From contig JAITPM010000093.1 in assembly GCA_031289425.1 (NCBI GenBank), forward strand, positions 1-57,822: 57,822 nucleotides of DNA, written 5' to 3'. Below are positions 1 through 8,859 of the stretch, piece after piece. A model generated the notes under the pieces. It was not told the DNA's origin, made no database searches, and saw nothing but the letters and a program-made list of their open reading frames with translations. This stretch comes from Fusobacteriaceae bacterium (GTDB lineage Bacteria > Fusobacteriota > Fusobacteriia > Fusobacteriales > Fusobacteriaceae). Both the position numbers and the translations under genes were made by a program. Every line of letters begins with the position of its first letter. Position 1 is the first letter of the stretch.

Positions 1-84
1 TTATATAAAATGGAATATATATTAAAATTAATTAAAACAGCTAAAAACATTGTAAATAATGAGAAATTCAAAGAAAAGCAATGA
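1..84 (+). CDS. Possible 3' end of a gene entering from the left edge
   Basis: The frame is open from base 1 to a TGA at 82-84 and encodes 27 Lys/Asn/Ile-rich residues. It could be the tail of a gene that starts before the window, or chance, since AT-rich DNA readily gives such short frames. An internal ATG at 10-12 has no visible ribosome binding site. No family is recognisable. Confidence 0.2.
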   Translation, partial: LYKMEYILKLIKTAKNIVNNEKFKEKQ

Positions 85-130
85 GTTCTTAATATAATAA
101 TCAATAATTTATATGAAATTTCTATAAAAT

Positions 131-159
131 TTGACAAATAAAAAATATAATGGTAATAA
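131..159 (+). promoter_or_regulatory. Possible promoter ahead of the lipoprotein pseudogene
   Basis: A TTGACA box (131-136) is followed after 17 bp by TAATAA (154-159). It points at the broken lipoprotein gene, about 145 bp downstream. The -35 box is perfect but the -10 box is poor, and such matches are common in AT-rich DNA. Confidence 0.3.
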
Positions 160-303
160 TAATAGTAACATCCCTCAAATAAAAATCATGATTTTTTAAA
201 AATAAGAAATACATGACTATAAATTCATACATCCTAGGATTACTTAAAAATAAGTAGTTTTTAATTTATATAAAATATTAGGATAATTTTGGAGAAAATA
301 AAT

Positions 304-762
304 GTGAAAAAAATATTATCCATAATCATAATGTGTTTTTTAAGTTTATTTTTCACTTCATGTGAATTACAAACATTTGTGGGAGATAAAGCAAGGTAGA
401 AGAATATTAAGAGAAAATCTTAGGAAAAGATATAACGAAGAATTTATTATGAACTTTTAAATGCACTTGGTTGGAACATATATAGTACAGATATTGCAAT
501 ATTGGAGTTAGTTGTGCTAGACAAGGAATTTGTTCAAGGCAATTATAAAACTGAACTAGATAAGAAAATTATGCAATGCTACGTCATTAAAAAAACAGCT
601 ACGATTCCTTTAAATAAAGAGATAAATTTAGCAAATAGAGGAGTTCGCATAGTCATCACAAAAAGATGTAATCAAATAATAATTGCAATAAAAAAAGACA
701 ATAATAAAATGCCTCAGGAAAGTATAAATAAGAGATTAAATAAAGGCTTTTTTATAAATTAA
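304..762 (+). pseudogene. Frameshifted small lipoprotein gene
   Basis: A GTG at 304, with GGAG about 9 bp upstream, opens a lipoprotein signal peptide: basic MKK start, hydrophobic core, and a lipobox ending in FTSC. The frame stops at TAG 397-399. An Arg/Glu-rich stretch continues in the next frame (398 to about 440). The original frame is then open again from about 436 to a stop at 760-762, with a further ~108 residues. Two compensating small indels, one near 397 and one near 440, would rejoin a protein of about 150 residues. This is the pattern of a recently inactivated gene. The product resembles the small secreted lipoproteins common in fusobacteria, but no named family is claimed. The last part alone could be read as an 86-residue ORF from a TTG at 502, but that frame has no good ribosome binding site. 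Confidence 0.5.
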
Positions 763-785
763 CTGTTAAATTCGGGTTATGCTGG

Positions 786-996
786 ATAATAACTAATCGG
801 TTTCCATTGTCCGGACTGGAGGTTTCTTTAAACCGTAATATTCATATAACACCATTTCCAAACTGTAGAAATAGCAAATGTAATCTATCTTTTATCGCCT
901 CCACAAATTGTGGCACAGATGAGCGGAACGGATGCAACAATAAATGAACAACCATATCTAACAGAAAATAGCACTATAACGTGTACTGTAGGATGA
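786..996 (+). pseudogene. Remnant of a PAAR-like (DUF4280-type) protein gene
   Basis: Two out-of-register segments look like parts of one PAAR-like protein. One frame reads NIHITPFPNC (from about 838), resembling the conserved 'N-I-x-P-F-G-x-C' segment of the DUF4280 family. Another frame (about 885-996) reads SPPQIVAQ, then INEQPYLTENSTITC just before a TGA, resembling the 'G-x-P-x-L-x-x-S-x-x-x-C' end of the same family. No complete start or full-length frame survives. DUF4280/PAAR-like proteins cap contractile or toxin-delivery structures. The assignment rests on pattern recognition only. Confidence 0.4.
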
Positions 997-1074
997 ACCG
1001 TATCCTTTGTAAAAGAATTTAAAAATAATAAAATATCTCAAGATAAATAATAAAAATAAATGGAGATGATAAAA

Positions 1075-1182
1075 ATGAATGAAAGAGATTATGATGTAGA
1101 AGCTTTTGAAATTATTTTTAATGAGAACAAGATAGTAAAACAACTAAAGAAAAAATCACTATTAAGCAAAAAAGGCAAATAA
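1075..1182 (+). CDS. Small hypothetical protein (35 aa)
   Basis: An ATG with GGAGAT about 8 bp upstream opens 35 codons (starts MNERDYDVEA, ends SLLSKKGK). The product is soluble, with an acidic first half and a strongly basic end. No family is recognised. It sits inside decaying DNA and may itself be a gene fragment. The following 100 bp (1183-1283) hold only a short open stretch without a start, plus the ribosome binding site of the next gene. Confidence 0.3.
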   Translation: MNERDYDVEAFEIIFNENKIVKQLKKKSLLSKKGK

Positions 1183-1283
1183 TTAACCCGAAAAGAATAA
1201 AAATATCTTAGGATCCATACAATAAGATTATTAGAAGAGTTACCAGAAAAATTAATCACATCAAATAAATTCAGGAGGTTTCC

Positions 1284-1670
1284 ATGGAAAACAAAATATT
1301 TATAAAATTAGATAGCGATTTATACAAAAAAATTAATTTTTTAGGATTTTACTGTCATTTTATCTCTGTTGCAACTATAATAATCAGAATTTTGGGTATT
1401 ATTGGTTCTATTATAATGCTAAGTAGACTTTCCAGATTTTCTGGTTATTATTATTATTATTTTACTCTTATATCCGCTTTTCTTTTAACCACATTTGACA
1501 TTTATATAGAAACAATTGTCTTCAAAACCGGTACTTTTTTTAAAAAATCCATAGCAGAAAATGATGGGGAAATATTGAAGATGGCACTTCTTAGAAATGC
1601 TTTTTCTGTCAAACTAACTATAATATTAATAATAGTTTCAACATCCATTAAGATCATTTCACTTATTTAG
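1284..1670 (+). CDS. Small membrane protein, paralogue of the next gene
   Basis: A 128-residue protein with AGGAGG 6 bp before the ATG. It has about three hydrophobic segments (roughly residues 25-47, 57-75 and 108-128) and a loop containing GTFFKKSIAENDGEILKMAL. The next gene has the matching pattern GGSALKQSLISGNGKDLEVAI between its own membrane segments, so the two are diverged copies. Five consecutive Tyr codons come from a short TAT repeat. The overall style resembles the small fusobacterial membrane proteins grouped as DUF5362, but this is not certain. Function unknown. Confidence 0.6.
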   Translation: MENKIFIKLDSDLYKKINFLGFYCHFISVATIIIRILGIIGSIIMLSRLSRFSGYYYYYFTLISAFLLTTFDIYIETIVFKTGTFFKKSIAENDGEILKMALLRNAFSVKLTIILIIVSTSIKIISLI

Positions 1671-1717
1671 GACATTATATCAATATTAAAAACATTTAAA
1701 TCTAAAGGAGTAAAATT

Positions 1718-2254
1718 ATGGAAAATAGTAGTTTCGAAAATAATAACAACAATATAAATAATGATAACATAAATGATAATACAATCAATGATAAAATAAA
1801 TATAGAAAAAGATATCGAAGAATCTGATAATCTTTATTTATCTTTTGATATGGACGATGATTTTAAACAAAAAATGCGTTTTACCGGCGGGTATTATCAA
1901 ACCGTTGGAATACTTGGGTATATTAGTTTGGCCTTATTCGGTACTCTTTCCCTATTTTACGCTATAGCTTCTCGCAATTCCAGTTATATGGATTCTTCTG
2001 CTGGCTCTTTTGTGTATTTTTTTATTTTCATCGTTTTTGCTATACCGGTATTTTTATGTTCTTCAAAATGCTTTAAAGGTGGTTCCGCATTAAAACAATC
2101 TCTAATTTCTGGTAACGGAAAAGATCTGGAAGTTGCTATAGCATACTTTTATAGTATAACCAAAATAGGATTTATACTTTTTACTATATTTATGTTTATT
2201 GCATTTATAGGCTTTCTTTTTTCCATTTCAAGAGTTTTCAGACTACTTTATTAA
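1718..2254 (+). CDS. Small membrane protein with Asn-rich N-terminus
   Basis: A 178-residue protein that starts after an AAAGGAG site. Residues 1-40 are almost only Asn, Asp, Ile and Glu, a low-complexity cytoplasmic-looking tail absent from its upstream paralogue. Three hydrophobic segments follow (about 63-85, 97-118 and 148-172). Between segments 2 and 3 lies the shared signature FKGGSALKQSLISGNGKDLE. It is probably cotranscribed with 1284-1670, with 47 bp between them, and ends at the strong terminator 2271-2308. Function unknown. Confidence 0.6.
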   Translation: MENSSFENNNNNINNDNINDNTINDKINIEKDIEESDNLYLSFDMDDDFKQKMRFTGGYYQTVGILGYISLALFGTLSLFYAIASRNSSYMDSSAGSFVYFFIFIVFAIPVFLCSSKCFKGGSALKQSLISGNGKDLEVAIAYFYSITKIGFILFTIFMFIAFIGFLFSISRVFRLLY

Positions 2255-2270
2255 TTACTTATTTGTAATG

Positions 2271-2308
2271 AAAAACAGAACCTGATTTTGAAATCAGGCT
2301 CTGTTTTT
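2271..2308. terminator. Bidirectional Rho-independent terminator
   Basis: A long inverted repeat: AAAAACAGA-ACCTGATTT / AAATCAGG-CTCTGTTTTT with a 2-nt loop and one mismatch. A-runs and T-runs flank it on both sides. It lies between the plus-strand membrane protein and the convergent gatB. Confidence 0.85.
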
Positions 2309-2332
2309 AGGTTGTATAAAAATTCTCCCTAC

Positions 2333-3778
2333 TTACTTCAACTTCTCCTCAATAATCTCCGTAACAAGATTAGGATTAGCTTTCCCCTTTGAAATCTTCA
2401 TTACCTGCCCAATCAATCCCTTTAAAACCCTAGGTTTCCTTCCATCATCGGCAGCTTTGTAATCTTCCACCATTTTTATATTATTTTTTAATACTTCATT
2501 GATAATATCCTCGATAGCTCCTCTATCTGTGACTTGTATCATTCCATCTTCTCTGACTATAACTTCCGGTTCTCTATCATCTACCAATTTTTTCTCAAAT
2601 AAATCCTTTGCTATTTTACTTGAAATAGTACCATTATCTATTAATTTAATAATTTTTCCCAAAGTTTCAGGAGACATAGGAAACTTTTCTATTGAAATAT
2701 CTTTTTCTTTCAATATTCTAAATACATCACCCAAAATCCAATTAGCACCCGCTTTTGGATTAGATGAATACTTAGAAACTTCTTCGAAATAATTTGAAAG
2801 TTCGATATCTTCGCACAAAATACCTGCGTCATATTCTGGTATTCCGTAATCATTTAAAAATCTTTCTGTTCTATGCACTTTTGTTTCCGGCATTGTAATC
2901 TTTATTGTTTCTATTTCTCCGTCAGTTATTACAAGTTTTAACAAATCAGGCTCAGGAAAATATCTATAATCCATGGCTTCTTCTTTACTTCTCATCACAT
3001 TTGTGATTTGTAATTCTTCATTCCAAAGACGAGTCTCTTGATATACCTCTTCATTATTTTCGAGTGCAGATATTTGTCTACCAATCTCATAATCTATAGC
3101 CCTCGCAACAGCCTTAAAAGAATTCAAATTCTTGACTTCTACTCTAGTTCCAAATTTTGTACTTCCTTTTTCCATAACTGATATATTGGCATCACATCTG
3201 AGAGAACCTAACTCCATAGATACATCACTAATACCTGTATATTTAACTATTGATTTCAATGTATTCAAGTATTCGTAAGCTTCCTCAGATGATCTCATAT
3301 CCGGATCAGAAATTATTTCTATAAGTGGGATTGATGCTCTATTAAAGTTAATCAATGATTCATGTGCCGTATGAATAGATTTACCCGCATCTTCCTCTAT
3401 TTGCATTTTAGTAATCCCTACTTTTTTCCCTTTTCCATTTTTAAGTTTAAATTCTAAAAATCCCTTTTCCGCATAGGATTTATCAAATTGAGTGATTTGA
3501 TAATTTTTAGGAGTGTCCGGGTAAAAATAATTTTTTCTATCAAAAGAGCTTTCTTTATTTATTTGACAATTTAAAGCTAATGCACCTTTTATAGCATACT
3601 CGACTACTTTTTTATTTAATTTTGGAAGAGCACCGGGATGTCCCAAACAAATAGGGCATGTATGAGTATTAGGCAAATCATTATCATAGTCAGCATCACA
3701 ACCGCACCATACTTTAGTTTTTGTTTTTAATTGCAGATGAACCTCCAAACCTATTACAGATTCCCATTGTCTTTGCAT
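2333..3778 (-). CDS. gatB: Aspartyl/glutamyl-tRNA amidotransferase subunit B
   Basis: 481 residues, the usual GatB length. GatB is the kinase/tRNA-binding subunit of the GatCAB amidotransferase, which converts Glu-tRNA(Gln) and/or Asp-tRNA(Asn) to the amidated forms. The opening WESVIGLEVHLQL is the family signature. C25, C27, C41 and C44 form the zinc-binding CxC...CxxC set. The Pro/Asp-rich core contains DYRYFPEPDL. The C-terminal helical YqeY-like tail ends the protein. The start has GAGGAG upstream. It is the last gene of the gatC-gatA-gatB run, 64 bp after gatA, and ends at the 2271-2308 terminator. Confidence 0.97.
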   Translation of the reverse strand: MQRQWESVIGLEVHLQLKTKTKVWCGCDADYDNDLPNTHTCPICLGHPGALPKLNKKVVEYAIKGALALNCQINKESSFDRKNYFYPDTPKNYQITQFDKSYAEKGFLEFKLKNGKGKKVGITKMQIEEDAGKSIHTAHESLINFNRASIPLIEIISDPDMRSSEEAYEYLNTLKSIVKYTGISDVSMELGSLRCDANISVMEKGSTKFGTRVEVKNLNSFKAVARAIDYEIGRQISALENNEEVYQETRLWNEELQITNVMRSKEEAMDYRYFPEPDLLKLVITDGEIETIKITMPETKVHRTERFLNDYGIPEYDAGILCEDIELSNYFEEVSKYSSNPKAGANWILGDVFRILKEKDISIEKFPMSPETLGKIIKLIDNGTISSKIAKDLFEKKLVDDREPEVIVREDGMIQVTDRGAIEDIINEVLKNNIKMVEDYKAADDGRKPRVLKGLIGQVMKISKGKANPNLVTEIIEEKLK

Positions 3779-3842
3779 AATAATTCTCCTCTCTTTTTTT
3801 CTTTTTTCTTAAAAACTTTTTTTAAAAACTATATATGTTTTA

Positions 3843-5297
3843 TCAATATTCAGGTAATTTCCATGATCCTCTTATTTCTTCAAAAGCACTTCCAGCCTTT
3901 ATCAATATTTCTTCCTCAAATGGTTTTCCCAACAATTGTACTCCGACAGGTAAGTTATTCACCAATCCCGCAGGTAGTGACAATCCCGGTATTCCTGCTA
4001 AATTTGCAGAAAGCGTAAAAATATCTTCCAAATATAAATCAATAAGCGTCTTTGGATCAGATAACTTGAAAGCTACATTTGGAGTCACCGGAGTGAGTAT
4101 GATATCGACATCCTTAAAAGCATTGTCAAAATCATTCTTTATCAAATGTCTTACTTTCTGTGCTTTCTTGAAGTATGCATCATAGAATCCTGCACTTAAA
4201 ACATAAGTTCCTATCATTATACGCCTTTTTACTTCATCTCCAAACCCTTCGCTCCTAGAATTAACATATAAATCAAGTATATTTTCTACATTTTCTCCCT
4301 TGTATCCATATCTTACTCCATCGTATCTGGCAAGGTTTGAGCTTGCTTCAGCAGGAGCCAAAACATAATATGTAGGTATAGCATATTTTGTATGTGGCAA
4401 TGATATGTCTATTATTTCTGCTCTCAATTCTCGGAATTTTTCTATAGCATCTCTTATTACTTTTTCTACATCAGCATTCATTCCCTCTACAAAATATTCT
4501 TTTGGAACACCAATCTTGAGTCCTTTAATATCTTTTCCCAAATAAGATTCATAATCCGGTACAGGCACATTCTCTGCTGTGGCATCATATTCATCAGCCC
4601 CGGCTATTACATTTAGAAGTAATGCTACATCAGCTACATTTTTTCCAAATGGCCCTATTTGATCAAAAGAAGATCCATAAGCCATCAAGCCATATCTGGA
4701 TACTCTACCATAGGTAGGCTTCAATCCTACGATACCACAAAAAGCTGCAGGTTGCCTGATGCTTCCTCCTGTATCACTTCCCAATCCCAAAAATACTTCT
4801 TCCGCAGCTACTGCAGCAGCAGATCCGCCGCTACTTCCACCCGGCACTCTTTCAATATCCCAAGGATTTTTAGTCATTTTATAACATGATGCTTTTGTAC
4901 TACTTCCCATAGCGAATTCGTCCATGTTTCCAATCCCAACTATGATAGCATCCGCATCTTTTAATCGTTTTACAGCCGTACTATCATATATTCCCCTATA
5001 TCCTTTTAAAACTTTAGAACAAGACGTAGTTATATCCCCTTTGGATACCATATTATCCTTTATTATTACCGGAATGCCGGCTAATTTACCTAATTTTTCA
5101 CCTTTTACAATTTTTTCATCAATTATTCTGGCCTCTTCTAAAGCACTTTCTTTTCTTAAATAAACAAAACTATCAATTATTTTATCTATTTTTTCTATTC
5201 TTTCAAAAGTATAATTTACTAAATCAATACATTTTATCTCTTTATTTAATATTTTTTCTCTTATTTGAAAAGAATTCAATTTATGAAGTTTTTCCAT
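3843..5297 (-). CDS. gatA: Aspartyl/glutamyl-tRNA amidotransferase subunit A
   Basis: 484 residues, full length for the amidase-signature family. GatA hydrolyses glutamine and passes ammonia to the GatB site. The catalytic Ser-cisSer-Lys set is visible: K80 in VIIKDN, S155 in PGGSSGGSA and nucleophile S179 in GSDTGGS. Its ATG overlaps the gatC stop by one base (TAATG), so translation is coupled and the subunits are probably made in equal amounts. Confidence 0.97.
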   Translation of the reverse strand: MEKLHKLNSFQIREKILNKEIKCIDLVNYTFERIEKIDKIIDSFVYLRKESALEEARIIDEKIVKGEKLGKLAGIPVIIKDNMVSKGDITTSCSKVLKGYRGIYDSTAVKRLKDADAIIVGIGNMDEFAMGSSTKASCYKMTKNPWDIERVPGGSSGGSAAAVAAEEVFLGLGSDTGGSIRQPAAFCGIVGLKPTYGRVSRYGLMAYGSSFDQIGPFGKNVADVALLLNVIAGADEYDATAENVPVPDYESYLGKDIKGLKIGVPKEYFVEGMNADVEKVIRDAIEKFRELRAEIIDISLPHTKYAIPTYYVLAPAEASSNLARYDGVRYGYKGENVENILDLYVNSRSEGFGDEVKRRIMIGTYVLSAGFYDAYFKKAQKVRHLIKNDFDNAFKDVDIILTPVTPNVAFKLSDPKTLIDLYLEDIFTLSANLAGIPGLSLPAGLVNNLPVGVQLLGKPFEEEILIKAGSAFEEIRGSWKLPEY

Positions 5298-5590
5298 TAT
5301 TCACCACCTACAACCTTTGGAACTATAAAAGTACCACCAGAAGATACCGGAGCATTAGATACTGCCTCTATATCACCCAAAGATTCTATCACTACATCTT
5401 CTCTCAAGTTATTGACACCCTTATTTACATTAGTCAAAGGTTCGATCCCGGAAATATCTACTTCGTTTAACATATCAATATAGTCAAGTATACTATTTAA
5501 ATCTACTTGGAATTTTTCTATTTCTTTTTCAGAAAATTTAAGTCGAGCTAATTTAGCAACATTTAAGACCTCTTCTCTACTTAAAGCCAT
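5297..5590 (-). CDS. gatC: Aspartyl/glutamyl-tRNA amidotransferase subunit C
   Basis: 97 residues, the normal size for GatC, the small belt-like subunit that holds GatA to GatB. It shows the family pattern: N-terminal EEVLNVAKLARLKFSE helix, a middle ILDYIDMLNEVDISGIEPL and an extended C-terminal tail. GGAGG precedes the ATG. The stop overlaps the gatA start by one base. The gene lies 47 bp after the rluB-type gene and is probably in the same transcript. Confidence 0.95.
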   Translation of the reverse strand: MALSREEVLNVAKLARLKFSEKEIEKFQVDLNSILDYIDMLNEVDISGIEPLTNVNKGVNNLREDVVIESLGDIEAVSNAPVSSGGTFIVPKVVGGE

Positions 5591-5637
5591 TTTTCCTCCA
5601 GTTTTATATTTAAAATTTTATTATCTCTTTAAAAAAT

Positions 5638-6348
5638 TTACATAGAATATAGATATTTTATCTCATCATCAGTCAATTCTCTATATTCACCTTCATTAAG
5701 ATTCTCTATTGATAATTCGCCTATTTTTATACGTTTTAGTGATAATACTTTGCAATTTATAGCACGGCACATCCTTCTTATCTGTCTATTTCTTCCCTCT
5801 CTAATTGATATACTTATTGTGCTTTTATTATCTTTATAGTCCAAGATTTTTATTTTAGCAGGTAATGTGAGTCCATCCTCCAGCTTTATACCGTTTTCTA
5901 ATAAAAAAAGCCCATTTTTTTCTAACCCTCCAGCCATTACCAATATGTACTCTTTGTAAATCTCAGCTCTAGGATGCACCACTTTATTAAATAATTCGCC
6001 ATCATTGGTAAGTAACAACAATCCTGTTGTATCATAGTCCAATCTACCAATAGGAAAAATTTTTTCATTGCATTCTATCAAATCAACTACAGTTTTTCTA
6101 CCTCTATCATCTTTTACGCTGGATAATACATTTATAGGTTTGTTTAATATATAATAGACTTTTTTCTCTTGTAAATTTTTTATTTTTTTTCCATTTATTT
6201 TTATTTCGTCATTATTATCAATTTTCAATCCATGGTTTGCAATAATACCATTTACCATGATTTTTTTTTCGTCTACCATCTTATCTATTTCACGTCTAGA
6301 GCCTATTCCCATAGCAGCTAGATATTTATTCAATCTGATTTTTTCCAT
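5638..6348 (-). CDS. rluB: RsuA/RluB-family pseudouridine synthase
   Basis: 236 residues. An N-terminal S4 RNA-binding domain (about 3-48, RLNKYLAAMGIGSRREID) is followed by the synthase domain. The catalytic aspartate is D104 in GRLDYDTTGLLLLTNDG. The basic RNA-contact motif EGRNRQIRRMC lies near the C-terminus. The family modifies large- or small-subunit rRNA; in genomes with scpB next door the enzyme is usually RluB (23S rRNA). The ATG lies 2 bp after the scpB stop with no strong ribosome binding site, so translation is probably coupled. The exact target base cannot be read from sequence. Confidence 0.9.
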   Translation of the reverse strand: MEKIRLNKYLAAMGIGSRREIDKMVDEKKIMVNGIIANHGLKIDNNDEIKINGKKIKNLQEKKVYYILNKPINVLSSVKDDRGRKTVVDLIECNEKIFPIGRLDYDTTGLLLLTNDGELFNKVVHPRAEIYKEYILVMAGGLEKNGLFLLENGIKLEDGLTLPAKIKILDYKDNKSTISISIREGRNRQIRRMCRAINCKVLSLKRIKIGELSIENLNEGEYRELTDDEIKYLYSM

Positions 6349-6350
6349 TT

Positions 6351-7052
6351 TTAATCTACACTTTCTGCGTCAAATTCTTCGTCATCTTCATAAGGTTCTT
6401 CATAGGGTTCATACAAAACTTCTTCTGATTCATCTAAATTAGAAGTTTCAGGTATTTTACCATTTTCTGATAAATTCGGATCTATTACTTCATTTTTCAT
6501 ATTTTCAGCAATAATTTTAGAAATATCGATTTTATTATATATATTTCCGGTTTTAAGATCATTATATCCCGGTAGTTCTTCTATGTTTTCAATTCCTATG
6601 TATCCCAAAAATTTATCAGTTACCTCGTATAAATTAGGCCTTCCAGGTCCGCTTTTCTTTCCACATATTCGAACAAGTTTTTTTTCCAAAAGACTAAATA
6701 TTACTCCATCTACTAATATTCCTCTTATAGCCGCAATTTCACTTTTTGTAATTGGTTGCTTATAAGCAATAATAGTCAAAGTCTCAAAAGCTGCTGCAGA
6801 TAATTTTCTTGGTTTCCAATCTCTTTCAAAAAAATTAGTCACATCTTCCCCATATTTTGGATTAGTAACAAAATAAACATTATCTCCGGTTATTTCTAGA
6901 GATATGCCGGTGTTCCTTCTTTCGAATTTTAGGTCACGTAAAGTATCTATGGTTTCTTTTTCTGTTAATTCAAAATGTTTGGCCAAATCGCTTATTTTTA
7001 TTTCGTCTCCTCCAATAAGCATAATGGCTTCCATTTTATTCTTAATACTCAT
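6351..7052 (-). CDS. scpB: Segregation and condensation protein B
   Basis: About 233 residues. ScpB is the winged-helix partner of ScpA and SMC in chromosome condensation. Typical motifs are FVTNPKYGEDV, KLSAAAFETLTIIAYKQPITKSEI and RGPGRPNLYEVT-like (here KKSGPGRPNLYEV). The last ~40 residues are acidic. I chose ATG 7052 because AGAGGTGA sits at the right distance; a GTG at 7061 overlaps that ribosome binding site. scpA is not in the window, so the usual scpA-scpB pair is split. The downstream rluB link is typical. Confidence 0.92.
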   Translation of the reverse strand: MSIKNKMEAIMLIGGDEIKISDLAKHFELTEKETIDTLRDLKFERRNTGISLEITGDNVYFVTNPKYGEDVTNFFERDWKPRKLSAAAFETLTIIAYKQPITKSEIAAIRGILVDGVIFSLLEKKLVRICGKKSGPGRPNLYEVTDKFLGYIGIENIEELPGYNDLKTGNIYNKIDISKIIAENMKNEVIDPNLSENGKIPETSNLDESEEVLYEPYEEPYEDDEEFDAESVD

Positions 7053-7093
7053 AACTTTCACCTCTTATATAGTGCCATTTCCATTTTTTTATA

Positions 7094-8146
7094 TTAATAA
7101 TCTGTTTCAGGTGAAATCAAGATTTTACTATATCTCGAAAACTCTTTTAACAATACGTTTATACCATTAATAACAGCATTTAACGGATCATCTGAAATTG
7201 TTACTTTTAGATTTAAACTTTCTGATATTTTTTTATCAATACCGTTCAAAAGTGCTCCGCCACCTGTTATAAAAATACCTTTTTTCTTAATATCCGAAGC
7301 CAATTCCGGAGGAGTTCTCTCCAATATTACTTTTATTTCTTCTACTATCTGTTGGATTATATCACTTAAAGCTTCTACAATTTCTGAAGAATATACCTGC
7401 ACATTCTTAGGTAATCCATTTAATACGCTTCTTCCGCTTATTTCGACATATACATCATCATTCTCTCCCTGATCCATAACAGCTCCAATCTGTTTTTTAA
7501 TATCTTCTGCTGTTTTTATTCCGATAAGCAAACTATCCTTTTGACGTATAAAATCTACAATCGTAGCATCAAATTTATCTCCGGCAACTTTAAATGACGA
7601 TTTTTCTACTATTCCACCCAATGACAATACCGCTATTTCAGTCGTTCCTCCGCCAATATCTACAATCATATGACCCTCTGGCTCGAATATATCCAGTCCT
7701 ATACCAATTGCTGCTGCCATAGGTTCTTCTATAAGATAAGCCTCTCTTGCGCCGGCTTCTATTGTCACTTCTATTACTGCTCTTTTTTCTACCGGAGTCA
7801 CTCCCGCTGGGACACATATAATGACTCTTGGACTTGAAAATAAATTGTTGTGTTTAACTTTTTTGAAAAATATACGAAGCATTTTTTCAGTTATTTCATA
7901 TTCAGAGATAACCCCATTTTGTAGAGGTCTTATAGTTTCGAAATTCACTGGGAGTCTTCCCATCATTTGTTTTGCCCTTTCACCAATTTCAACTATTTCT
8001 TTAGTCTTAGAATTAACAGCCACAATAGATGGTTCATTTAAAATAATTCCTTTGTTTTTAACACAAATAAGGGTATTGGATGTACCAAGATCAATTCCTA
8101 AATCTTCAGAAAATATTCCTCGTACAGTTCTAAAAAAATTCTTCAT
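7094..8146 (-). CDS. mreB: Rod-shape actin homologue MreB
   Basis: 350 residues, typical for MreB/Mbl. The protein forms membrane-bound filaments that guide cell-wall synthesis. Visible actin-fold motifs are LGIDLGTSNTL (phosphate 1), VPAGVTPVEKRAV, IVDIGGGTTEIAVLSLGG (phosphate 2) and FITGGGALLNGI (adenosine). The N-terminal KNFFRTVRGIF is an amphipathic stretch that could bind membrane. AGAGGTGG precedes the start. It lies between maf and scpB; mreC and mreD are not next to it. It could equally be named mbl. Confidence 0.95.
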   Translation of the reverse strand: MKNFFRTVRGIFSEDLGIDLGTSNTLICVKNKGIILNEPSIVAVNSKTKEIVEIGERAKQMMGRLPVNFETIRPLQNGVISEYEITEKMLRIFFKKVKHNNLFSSPRVIICVPAGVTPVEKRAVIEVTIEAGAREAYLIEEPMAAAIGIGLDIFEPEGHMIVDIGGGTTEIAVLSLGGIVEKSSFKVAGDKFDATIVDFIRQKDSLLIGIKTAEDIKKQIGAVMDQGENDDVYVEISGRSVLNGLPKNVQVYSSEIVEALSDIIQQIVEEIKVILERTPPELASDIKKKGIFITGGGALLNGIDKKISESLNLKVTISDDPLNAVINGINVLLKEFSRYSKILISPETDY

Positions 8147-8224
8147 TATCCACCTCTAATAATTTATAGTGCACATTTATAATATATAGGTATTATGAAA
8201 ACCAGACATTCAATATAATCATTT

Positions 8225-8803
8225 TTATAATTTATCAATATCATCTATTTTTATACCTATTTTTTCCAATTTTTTGATAAATTTTGCAATTGGAAATCCC
8301 ATTACATTAAAGAAATCACCATCTATTCTATCAATAAGTATAGATCCTTTTCCTTGTATTCCATAAGAACCTGCTTTGTCCATTGGTTCCCCTGTTGATA
8401 CATACCATTTGATTATTCTATCATCAATGTATCTAAAAAAGACTTGGGTCATCTCATAATCACTTACGTCAATATTTTTAGATACATTTATAAATGAAAA
8501 TCCAGTCAATACCGTATGTTTTCTACCAGATAATTTTTCTAGTGTCTTTATTGCATCTGGTTCATCATAAGGTTTGCCTATTATCATTTCATCTAATATT
8601 ACTACTGTATCAGCGCCTAATACATATCTATTCGGATATTTCAATGCAATAGACTGAACTTTATTTTTTGCAATTTCTAATATTTTTGATCTTATATCTA
8701 TTTTATCACTTTTTTCATCATCATCAGATACAATTATTTCTAATTTAAATCCAGCATTTTCTAGTATTTCCTTTCTTCTCGGCGATTTAGATGCTAATAT
8801 CAT
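8225..8803 (-). CDS. maf: Maf-family nucleotide pyrophosphatase
   Basis: About 192 residues. Maf proteins hydrolyse non-canonical or excess nucleoside triphosphates (dTTP/UTP or modified bases) to monophosphates. The signature ASKSPRRKEIL lies at the N-terminus, then SDDDE, the core VLGADTVVILD, and TGFSF later. I prefer ATG 8803 because GGGG lies about 6 bp upstream; ATG 8815 adds four residues but has no clear binding site. It lies upstream of mreB, a common pairing. Confidence 0.93.
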   Translation of the reverse strand: MILASKSPRRKEILENAGFKLEIIVSDDDEKSDKIDIRSKILEIAKNKVQSIALKYPNRYVLGADTVVILDEMIIGKPYDEPDAIKTLEKLSGRKHTVLTGFSFINVSKNIDVSDYEMTQVFFRYIDDRIIKWYVSTGEPMDKAGSYGIQGKGSILIDRIDGDFFNVMGFPIAKFIKKLEKIGIKIDDIDKL

Positions 8804-8859
8804 GACCTTCCCCATTTACATCTTTGTATATATTTTTATAATTATATTTTTTATATATT

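Noticed and set aside
958-1143. Minus-strand 61-residue ORF in the decaying region
   Set aside because: It lies antisense to the PAAR-like remnant and the 35-residue ORF, has no ribosome binding site, and its Phe/Tyr/Ile composition is that of random AT-rich sequence.
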